From positions 84,031,268-84,095,267 of the forward strand of contig CM031607.1 of NCBI GenBank assembly GCA_018398815.1: 64,000 bases of DNA, in the 5' to 3' direction. Source of the DNA: Conus ventricosus. Its lineage: Eukaryota; Mollusca; Gastropoda; Neogastropoda; Conidae. This document shows, piece after piece, positions 55,291-64,000 of this stretch. Each line of letters opens with the position of its first letter. Position 1 is the first letter of the stretch. Below the pieces are notes generated by a model, which saw nothing but the letters and a program-made list of their open reading frames with translations, ran no database searches and was not told the origin of the DNA. Made by a program: the position numbers and the translations under genes.

Positions 55291-56774
55291 GTGTGTTGTG
55301 TGCTGTCCTGCTGAGTGTGGTTGTAGTGGTTTGTGTAGCAGTGTGGTGTGTGTGTGTGTGTGTGGTGGTGTGGGTTGTCCGCTGTGATGCCAATGTGTGT
55401 GTGTGGTCGTCGCTGTGATGCCAATGTGTGTGTGGGGTTGTCGCTGTGATACCAGTGTGTGTGTGTGGTCGTCACTGTGATACCAATGTGTGTGTGGGGT
55501 TTTGTCGCTGTGATGCCAATGTGTGTGTGTGTGTGGTCGTCGCTGTGATGCCAATGTGTGTGTGTGTGGTCGTCGCTGTGATGCCAATGTGTGTGTGTGG
55601 TCGTCGCTGTGATACCAATGTGTGTGTGTGTGGTCGTCGCTGTGATGCCAATGTGTGTGTGTGTGTGGTCGTCGCTGTGATACCAATGTGTGTGTGTGGT
55701 CGTTGCTGTGATGCCAATGTGTGGTGTGTGTGGTCGTCGCTGTGATGGCCAATGTGTGTGTGTGTGGCCCGTTGCTGTGATGCCAATGTGTGTGTGTGTG
55801 GTCGTCGCTGTGATGCCAATGTGTGTGTGTGTGGTCGTCGCTGTGATGCCAATGTGTGTGTGTGTGGTCGTCGCTTGTGATGCCAATGTGTGTGTGTGTG
55901 GTCGTTGCTGTGATGCCAATGTGTGTGTGTGGGGGTCGTTGCTGTGATGCCATTGTGTGTGTGTGTGGTCGTTGCTGTGATGCCATTGTGTGTGTGTGTG
56001 GTTCATCGCTGTGATGCCAATGTGTGTGTGTGTGGTCATCGCTGTGATTTCCAATGACAGAGCGTTCTCCTGGCAGCTCCAGTCCATGCCCACTGCCATC
56101 ATGTTCTGGCCACCCTCCATACCACGGCAGACGTGTCTCATGTCAAGTGTTTGTGTCCATGTCTGTCCTTTTTTTTTTTTTGACATCCATGTGCAATCAA
56201 AATGAGGTCCACCTGCAGAGGTGAATGCGGGCAGTCTTCTCCTGCTGGGTCAGCACCCTCCTGTGGACAGCGGTGCTGTGGTCACAAGTCTTCACCTGGC
56301 TTTCCAGAAAGCTGATGGATGGACATGTTTGTTTTGGGCAGCTAACACAACTAAGACGCAAAGGCAGTGAAGGAAAGTTCCCGGACGTGGAACCCTTCTC
56401 TGGTACTGCTATTAGTGCTGTAGAAACTAGAAGTACGCCCAGACTTCATTAATCATTTTGTTTCAGTATAGCATGGGCTGACCTGCCTTCCACTGAAAAC
56501 AGTTTATGAAGCAAAAAAAAAATAATGATAATAATTTTATTTATTTAAGAAAAAGTGATCCCTGTCTCTCGAGAGGCTCCATGCACCATTACAATATAAA
56601 AGCAGAACGTTTAAGAATGAAGAGAAGAAAGGAAGCACATAAGATTAAGGCATATAAACTACAATATAAGACCAGCATACATGTGAAAACATAGCATTAT
56701 AAAATGCAAATAAACAAAATCATCCCCTACACTCTTTCCCTGCGTTGTCTCCCCCCTCTCTCCAGCACGCACAT

Positions 56775-56830
<56 letters not shown>

Positions 56831-57855
56831 CACACATGCATACACACACACACATGCATACACACACACACACACACACATTATTCAGGATAAGACATAA
56901 CAGCAGGTTAACAGTGCTCTAGTAGTAATGTAATGTCCACCTCCTCTAAAAAGAATGTACATATTCGTACTGACCTGCGCACTTTTTCATTCTTTTCAGA
57001 TGCTTTCACGACTTTTATCTCTAAACCAGTTTAGACTTTAGCATGTGACACGCCCCCTTTTATCTCCGTGATGCAAAGCCCATAGGATATCCCAGCAGAA
57101 GACTTGGAGCAGTCCGTTGAAAGGAGTGGTCACAGCAGTGTGGAGAGTCTCGTGTTCACATCTCCAGGTCACGGCACCTCAGCATGTACTTTGTGATTCC
57201 TGTTGTCATTCATCGCTTTTTCGTCTTTTCGCTTTCCCCCTTGGGTCACCCGGGGGAAGAGGGCTCAGAGAATGATGACATCATGAGATTCTGTGTGGAA
57301 ATGACCCCGCAGGTTTTAGCAGTGCATGTACATGTGTGCGTGTTTGTGTCTGTATGTCAGCATGTGTCAGTGTGTGTGTGTGCGTGTATGTGTGGGGTGT
57401 GTGTGTCATATGAGCGTGCATTCATGCTCCTCACTCTTCAAATGTTCTGCCTACATATGTACCAACAAAACTTCCATTTTACAAATAATCCGTTTTTTAT
57501 GTGCTGTGTATTTTACTTCAGTTAATACTTGTATTTATCACAACTTACAGCATATGTTATGCGATATATCTTATGCATATCCGCTCTGACACCGACAAAC
57601 ACATTCACACAAACATAGGCCCATACAAACAGGCACTCACACACACACACATCAGCAGTTCAGCTATTTTAAGAATGGTGTGTGTAAGTCTTTTATGGTA
57701 AAAAAGTGCTTTGGTTGGCCAAGTTTTGTTAAAAACTGAACCGCATGCCTCTCATGCAAACACAAATGCGCTCTTCGTTTTTGTTGCCAGTATTGATCTG
57801 TATTGCAAAGACTAGGGAGTACCTCTTGAGTCTTCAGAAAACCAAATCAGAGGGC
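55003..57855 (+). repeat. 2.8-kb tandem duplication, copy 2
   Basis: Head-to-tail second copy. Differences from copy 1 are almost all single-base insertions in homopolymers (GGCCACC for GCCACC, CGCTTGTG for CGCTGTG, AAAAAGTGC for AAAAGTGC). The joint near 55010-55060 is scrambled (GGAATGCTCTGAAGGATGCA). This pattern looks like an unpolished read or unmerged haplotype joined to the contig. Confidence 0.93.
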
Positions 57856-58307
57856 GATTTTTGTTTGAAACAGTGTAACAGCTTTATATTTGGGGGCAAA
57901 AAAAGGCATGGGGAGATGGGGGGCGTAGATGGGGTAAGGAGGAGGCACTCCAGGTTCGCAGAGTCATTTTCTTGCAAACAAATGGAAACGGTTGTATTCA
58001 CACAAAAGTTGTGTGGGTTTTCTTTCTTTTTTTTTTTTCTTTTCTTTTTTTTTTAAAGGTTTTATGTTGCAGACGGATCAAGTTAAAGTTACATCTGTGC
58101 TTTTGTTTGTATGCGTAGAAGAATTTTTGTTGAATTTTTAAGTACAGTTTTGTGTTTGGTTTGTTCTATAGAGCTGGAATAGTTCCAGTCATCGTATTCA
58201 TTCTACTCTGCGTGTGTGTGTGTGTGTGGCGCGCGCGCGCGCGTGAGACATACAGAGACAATGCAAGTTTGTTAAGTTGATAAATAGGGAAATGTTTAAA
58301 ACAATTG

Positions 58308-58369
<62 letters not shown>

Positions 58370-59185
58370 ACACACACACACATAGATATAGATATATATA
58401 TATATATATATATATACATGATTAATTTGTCTCTGCTTCCTCGTCTCTTTTAATTCTCAGAAACGTTTTGAGAAATTTGATTTCCTCTTGCTTGGTTTTG
58501 TTTTGGTGCCAATGTGTGTCATTTTGATCATGATGATGATGCTTGCCTTTGTGCCGTTTCAACTTTCTTGATTGAATTTTCCTTCTTTTTTTTTCCCTTG
58601 ATCAAAGTGATGATTGTTATGAACATTTTTGTTGTTGTTGTTGTCAATATCAACAAAACTATCAGTGTTATCAGATTGTCTATTGTGTTTATGCACTATC
58701 TTACTGTGTATGGTATTACTCTGTGTGATTGTGGCATTTCCAAAGGTTTGTTTCCTACTCGCAATAGTGTGGACTTTCAAACTGTCTTGAAGTTCAAACT
58801 GGCTTGAAGTTCCAGACAGCCATGTTGCTGCCTGCTGCCGTCCCAGTGAGAGGCACTGGTGTAGTTTGTGCCAGCGGTTTCATTTCAAAAGTAAAAGAAC
58901 ACACTGAACAGTTTAGCTTGGTGCGGTGTGACATGGAGCCACTTTGTGTTCCCTTTGGTTACTGGTCTTTCAGTGGAGCAGTATCAGCTCTTTTTTTTTT
59001 CTTCTGCTTTTCTACTTTGTTCTCTGTGTGTGTGAGGAGGGAGGAGTCAGAGAGGGGAAAAATGTGAGACTTTGGGGAGGGAAGAAGTTTATGACTTTGA
59101 GCTGCTGTGATGACTAAATCAATAACGATTAAGAAAAATAAATGTACAAGGGGGGGGGGGGGGGGGGTTATGACTGTCAGTGAGA
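57856..59185. other. Spacer with microsatellites
   Basis: T-runs at 58029-58054, a CG/GT block at 58212-58245, (CA)n 58309-58382 running into (TA)n to 58417, and a G-run at 59150-59168. No exon recognised. Confidence 0.45.
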
Positions 59186-59200
59186 GGCCTGAATACTATG

Positions 59201-59869
59201 TTGTTGTTGTCTCGTTCGTCATGTCTTTAGATGGATTCCCCCATCTCCTCGGCAAAGGTGGCAGTACGTCGCAGGTCCTCCAGTACTCCGTAGAGCTTCC
59301 GGGCCACTGGTACTGGGTCGGGCCAGGTTTCACCGGGACGGGGTGACCACCAGTCGCATGGGGTGGGCCCTTTTGAGGCACAGGGCCCGGCACTCTACTA
59401 GCCCGGCGGGACTTCTCTAGTAGAGCACCATATCGAAAATCTATGCGGTTGCCCATCCATGACGTAGATGCGTTGTACTGCCGTTACGCGCCAAGGGCCC
59501 AGTACATCCGTCTTCGGCGTTGGTTTTCTTGTCCGAGTTTCCCTCTCGTAGGCGACTTGCCAACCAAGGCTAATGAGCATCCCCTACCCTGGTTTGTTTC
59601 TCCGAGGTTTTCCTTCCCCGGGGCTAGAGGTTTTTATGCGCCTCTTACTCGCATGATGAACCCGTCATAGGACACATGGGGAATTTGATATGGTGTAACA
59701 GTGCCACCTGTTACCCCCGCCCCGTCCTGGTACGAATATCGCCAGTTGGTCCAGGACTGCTTATTCGACCAGGCAAGCCTGACTTATATCGCAGCTAACC
59801 CTCATATCTGGGGGCCGACCCCCTATCCGCCACCCGGGGACCCGCCGGGTTGGGATAGTCGCCCCGCCC
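59201..59869 (-). mobile_element. 669-bp GC-rich retroposon with 15-bp target-site duplication
   Basis: Flanked by perfect direct repeats GGCCTGAATACTATG at 59186-59200 and 59870-59884. It is far more GC- and CpG-rich than its surroundings. In minus orientation it starts CGGGCGGGGCGACTATCCCA and ends AACGAGACAACAACAA, an ACA-rich end typical of target-primed reverse transcription. The last part is open (SKDMTNETTTT), so it may derive from the 5' region of a LINE or be a chimeric SINE. Family not recognised. Confidence 0.75.
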
Positions 59870-59957
59870 GGCCTGAATACTATGAACATGTCAGCACATT
59901 GGCGTAGCATCATCATTTAAAATGGAAACATATCAACAGGAAGACGGTACAGAAACG

Positions 59958-59958
<1 letters not shown>

Positions 59959-60002
<44 letters not shown>

Positions 60003-60017
60003 AAAAAAAAAAAAAAA
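59959..60017. repeat. poly(C)-poly(A) run
   Basis: About 34 C followed by about 25 A. Likely unreliable in length. Confidence 0.9.
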
Positions 60018-60656
60018 TCATAAATCAAATTTCGAGCTTGTATTGTGTAAAAAAGTTGCCTCCTGTGTGGGATTTTCTATGTAGGTGAAACGGAAGGAGG
60101 GGCATGGGTGGCAGGAGGAGGGGGGGTGGTGGCTGACGGGGGGGGGGAGGCTGGGGGGGGGTGTCATTCTTTAACCCGGTCAAGGTGAGCCATGTCATCA
60201 AAGAGGGAGGTTGAGTTACAAGGTGCAAAAGCCAGCGTCACATTGTTTTGAAATAAGGAATGATTTTGTTCCCTGTTGTGAACCAATACAGACAGTCAAA
60301 GCTGCCTGTGTTGGAAGCATGTTGAACTGATGCCAGTTTATGTATCTCCAGCCAATCCAATTTTCTTCCCCTCCCTGGCCCAAACCCTTGTTTCCATGTT
60401 GACATGAGCTTTGTGTGTCTCGAGGGCTGGCCATATGGATATGATTTTGTCCTTTTTAACTTCGGTAGAAGTGCTGGTGAATGTTGAAAACAGCGCCATA
60501 TATATATATTATATATATCTGGGGAGGGGAGGGAAGGGGGGTTGAGGCGACGGGAGGTGGTTGAGAACCATGACATGTGACTGTAGTGAGTGTACAGTGT
60601 CCGTTCAAAATCCTCTGGTAAGATTTGCTAATGCTCAACAAAACTCATGACAAAAA

Positions 60657-60690
<34 letters not shown>

Positions 60691-61120
60691 GTTAATTGTA
60701 AATTCGCCATGACTTTGTCGTTGTTTTTTTTTGTAAGTGTAAGAGGAAAAGAAATCTGGCAGTTGCATCAGTGACATGAATAAGTCAGCATGGAGTCGCT
60801 GAGAATTGCAATTTTGAAAGTGCAATCAAAAGTGGGCAAAGCACACACACACACAAATCTCCAATGTGTATGTGTCTCTCCCCATTCCTGCCATATCTTC
60901 CCACACACAGCAGCAGCAGCAGCAGCAAAAAGGAGAATAATCAGCACACCATTATGGAAGACCAGCTGTGTCAAAATGTTCATTATTACTTTTTGCGTGT
61001 AAAAAGGTGTCAAGAAAAGAGTGATTATGCACTTGTAAGTTAATCGTATGGTTATGGTGTCATGTTAGCACATGTTGAAAATCTTGCTTCTTTTTTTTTT
61101 TTTACACTGATTATACACAA
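60018..61120. other. Spacer without recognised genes
   Basis: G-rich runs at 60120-60160, a T-run at 60661-60690 and a short (CAG)n at 60909-60927. Nothing else recognised. Confidence 0.4.
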
Positions 61121-61123
61121 AAA

Positions 61124-61268
61124 AGGGTGGTGATGATGAAGATGATGGTGATGTTGATGATGATGGATTTTTCTCTGCATCCAGAGCAGAATGCATTGTA
61201 GTGGTGGTGGTGGTGGTGGTGGTGGTGATCATGATGATGATGATGACGATGATGATGATGATGGTGAT
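61124..61268. repeat. GAT/GGT trinucleotide tract
   Basis: Imperfect GATGAT and GGTGGT triplets. In its middle, TTCTCTGCATCCAGAGCAGA repeats the acceptor-like word found again at 61274. Confidence 0.88.
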
Positions 61269-61288
61269 AGGTGTTTCTCTGCACCCAG

Positions 61289-61364
61289 GGCAGAATGTCC
61301 TGTGGGGACGGTGCAGGCCGTGGTGGTGGATGTGCCAGTGCATGAGGTGCAGGCCCGGGGAGAG
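61289..61364 (+). CDS. Candidate internal exon, low confidence
   Basis: Bounded by TTTCTCTGCACCCAG and GTGAGG. Two of its frames are open for all 76 bases; one reads AECPVGTVQAVVVDVPVHEV, another QNVLWGRCRPWWWMCQCMRC. GC-rich compared with the flanks. The second frame would join in phase to the candidate at 61985. No domain recognised. Confidence 0.22.
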
Positions 61365-61984
61365 GTGAGGCAGGTGTAGTGAGTGGGTGGACAGGCTTGC
61401 TCTGCCCCACTCCATCGCCTCTGCCTCTCGCAGCCATTGCCGCTCCCCTCATGGATTATCTCCACTTTCCTTGAAGCTTAACCCCTCCCCCCCCCCCACC
61501 TTCCCCTCCTCCACCCCACCGCACCTCTCCCCATCCACAAAAGAATAGTTATTAACCGGCGGGTGTTGTTGTTTTTCTGCTGTCTTTTTTCTTTTCTTTT
61601 TTTTCCCCACAACAAACAAAGAAGAACTGAAGGCAGAACAGAGGATGGATTGCTTGCCATCCAGTCTTCCACATGAGCTGTCGGATCATGAGAAGGGAGG
61701 TCATTCTCATGCCATCTCCCGTACCTTAGTTTCCATTGCTGAACTGGCAAAATGTGGCAACTTTTGCCATAGAACTAGACTAGAACACCGCAAACTCAAT
61801 ATTTAAATACAAACTGGATGTATTCACCTAGGGTAAAGGTCCAGACATGTGAATGGACATACTGCATTGTGGTGTGTTGGCTATCACGATTGTCGGCAAC
61901 ATGAAAGTCAAAACAAAGAAAAAGGAAAGAACAAAAAGCGGAAGCGTGCCTACCAACCTGATTTTATTTCTTCCTTTGCGCCAG

Positions 61985-62150
61985 CTGTCCTTGTGGTCCT
62001 TCTGGAGTGCCTGCACGAGGCATACCCCACACTGACTGTGAGAACCTAGCTGACAGTGGCCTGGATGCTGGAAGTGCTGGGCCTTGCCCAGATCTGAAAG
62101 GGTCGTCCAGAAAGGTCACCAGGCATCATGATGCGTGTGCCTTCCCATAA
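61985..62150 (+). CDS. Candidate terminal exon, low confidence
   Basis: Preceded by a pyrimidine-rich stretch and TGCGCCAG. One frame is open for 54 codons: CPCGPSGVPARGIPHTDCEN, LADSGLDAGSAGPCPDLKGS, SRKVTRHHDACAFP, stop TAA at 62148. Gly/Pro/Cys-rich. No domain recognised; could be chance. Confidence 0.22.
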
Positions 62151-62883
62151 GGCAGTGGTGACCAGGAAGAAATGACCTCTGTTGCCAGAGTTGTTCTTCA
62201 CCTCACTGTGCATGTTAAGCTCAAAGCTTCATGATCACTGCATGATTCCGACACTCTTATGACCAATTGACTCATATCAAAGGCACTTCAAACTGTAATT
62301 TTGATTTTTATATTTCATTGCGCTCCATGAGGCAACGATAATTAGTAGTTTCAGTATGAAGATAAGTTTTGATATCCCATCACGTACAGGTGATTGTAAA
62401 CATTAAAATGTGATCGTTTAAGTATGGAAATGTTAATCATTGACATTTAGAAAGAAAGAAAGAAAAGCATTGCGTATCATTACTATTTTTCCTGATGAAA
62501 CTTATTCTGTGCATGAAAGAAATGATAATGGAGACCCTTGGATAATCTCCAGTGAAACGATAAAAGAGACCTTTGGGCAATCTCCAGTTTGTCCAGTGCT
62601 GTGATGTGCCCTCCTACGTCATTGCATCTGGTCCCTTCTCCCACCCCCATTCCCTCGGTTCTTTCTGCAGAGTGACAGTGGAACTATTCATTTCATGTGT
62701 AATCTTTGTTGTTGTTGTTGTTTTTCTTTACGTCGGCGTACGTGTTGGTGATTTTCCCCTCAGTCCAGCCATATTCAATGGGAAGTGTGTATTGCATTGG
62801 GCAGTATTCTATGCTGTAGTATTTATGGACTTTTTGTTTTTGTTGTTGTTGTTGGCTTTTTGCTGCGTGTTTCTTGCTATTTT

Positions 62884-62884
<1 letters not shown>
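62151..62884. other. Unannotated DNA
   Basis: Only a short internal repeat (GGAGACCCTTGGATAATCTC / AGAGACCTTTGGGCAATCTC at 62530-62585) is visible. Confidence 0.4.

Positions 62885-62947
<63 letters not shown>
62885..62947. repeat. (CA)n microsatellite
   Basis: About 31 uninterrupted CA units. Confidence 0.97.
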
Positions 62948-62949
<2 letters not shown>

Positions 62950-63084
62950 TACCTTTTTCTCTCTTTTTTTTTTCTTCCAGTGGTTAAAACAGATAATTGT
63001 TGTTTTTTTATCTGCATTGCATTTCTTTGTATGATTCCATGTCATGTGGTATTTTCAGATTCCTTTTCTATGACAAACTCTTGT

Positions 63085-63215
63085 TTGTGAGCACGTGCAG
63101 GACTGACTGACTGTCGTCCTTCAGGGGTTCTGTGCTTTGTGCTTGCTTGGCCTCGGAGCCAAGCTTCTCCTCACATATTGTACAAATAAACTTGGATCTT
63201 TAATGTTCTTTCCAC
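63085..63215 (+). terminator. Possible polyadenylation region
   Basis: A short perfect hairpin CTTGGCCTCGGAGCCAAG at about 63147-63164, followed by AATAAA at 63184-63189 and a T/G-rich stretch. Consistent with a 3' end on the + strand, perhaps of the candidate exons at 61-62 kb or of a very long RhoGAP 3' UTR. No transcript evidence. Confidence 0.3.
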
Positions 63216-64000
63216 AAAGTCTGTTCAGCTGTTCCTCTGTTGTCTCTGTTGGTTGGTTGTGTGGGTGAAGGAGGTGCACATAAAGGAGTGTATTAACAAG
63301 CTTGAATATTTTAACAAATTTTAAATAAATGTTGAATATTTTAGCTTATTGACACAGTAATTCCAAAAAGAAAAAGAAATTCTCTGAATTTCATGGGTGA
63401 AAAATATGCTTGAAGGAAAATTCCCAAGGCCAGCTATTTTCATGATGCAGATTTTATACTCAGAAAGTATGTGTAGGGGAGGGAAGGAAGTATCAGGGTC
63501 AGTGACAGTTACCAGACACTGAGATGACATGCCGAAGTTGGGAAAAGGGAGTCGATGACAACCACATCTAGACAGGCACCGATAATGATGAAGATCTCCG
63601 TGGGAAATATGACTGATGTAAAAAGGGCTTACGCTGCATTCCACAGAATCAGTAAGGTTCCTATGAAACATCATGAGTACATCTGCAACTTTGAAGTAAA
63701 AGGAAAGTAGAAACACATCACGATCTTTCCACCAGACTATGTGATTACTTGGCACGCTGACAGTTTTTCACAGTCACAGAAGTATACAACAAGCGTTAGG
63801 GCCAGTGACCAAGGTAAAAATCTGTAATGACAGATGATTGTCAGCATCGTCCATTGTATTGCCAGATGGAACTGAAGCCTATCAGAACCTCTGTGATGTA
63901 ATGCACATTGTCAGCAGTGGCTTACTAAAACCTCATATCTCAATGATGTATTTTTCACTATCAGCCAATGACATTAGCAGGTGGAAGGGAAGGGCCTGGG
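63216..64000. other. Unannotated right edge
   Basis: AT-rich, no gene or repeat recognised. A 144-codon minus-strand ORF (63321-63755) lacks any supporting feature. Confidence 0.4.

Noticed and set aside
52393..56186. HTHTLASQRRP.. and CVVVAVMPMCV.. ORFs of up to 317 codons
   Set aside because: Translation of a GT-based minisatellite in alternative frames.
63321..63755. 144-codon minus-strand ORF
   Set aside because: AT-rich region, no motif, no splice or promoter context.

Overview
This is a metazoan nuclear window, most likely from a mollusc and perhaps a gastropod. That call is inference. It rests on the intron/exon layout (GT-AG introns, a protein split over short exons), a retroelement-rich and microsatellite-saturated background, a mix of tRNA-derived SINEs, CR1/L2-like LINE 3' ends and an I-clade LINE, and the absence of any operon-like gene packing. 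Most of the long ORFs in this DNA are read-through of tandem repeats (CA/GT, CT/GA, minisatellites) and do not represent proteins.

One real host gene can be followed. It lies on the + strand from about 27.8 kb to 44.0 kb and encodes an atypical RhoGAP-domain protein. I assembled eight coding exons by splice phase: 28072-28142, 28703-28766, 30761-30921, 33504-33613, 36644-36981, 37419-37665, 41777-42099 and 43469-43986. The N-terminal half carries a RhoGAP fold, with the arginine-finger region VFRRPGN in exon 3. The C-terminal half is low-complexity: Ser/Gly/His/Asn, then His-rich and Glu-rich. Exons 3, 5, 6 and 7 contain single-base gains or losses, mostly in short G/C runs. With no conserved codon turned to nonsense, these look like consensus errors rather than gene decay.

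Regions: 0.1-2.2 kb, a 40-bp minisatellite. 2.3-3.5 kb, microsatellites. 3.7-7.6 kb, a decayed minus-strand LINE with endonuclease, reverse transcriptase and RNase H. 9-15.7 kb, LINE 3' ends, tRNA-derived SINEs and a duplicated unit with a hammerhead-ribozyme-like core. 18.4-19.5 kb, a 23-24-bp minisatellite followed by a SINE. 24.2-26.4 kb, a 43-bp minisatellite and a 45-bp minisatellite enclosed in inverted repeats. 27.8-44 kb, the RhoGAP gene, whose introns hold three DNA transposons with target-site duplications, a SINE, short retroposon tails and several arrays. 45-52.2 kb, more minisatellites. 52.2-57.85 kb, a 2.8-kb head-to-tail near-identical duplication. 59.2-59.9 kb, a GC-rich retroposon. 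61.3-62.15 kb, a doubtful two-exon coding candidate.

The most unusual structure is within the RhoGAP gene. Tandem arrays were built from its own exon/intron boundaries: the 3' end of exon 3 plus its donor (15 donors at 72-bp spacing), the acceptor plus 5' end of exon 5 (about 38 acceptors), and a two-copy 81-bp duplication of the acceptor plus 5' end of exon 8. A fourth array starts a few bases inside intron 7. The gene therefore offers dozens of decoy splice sites, some in frame and some leading straight to a stop codon.
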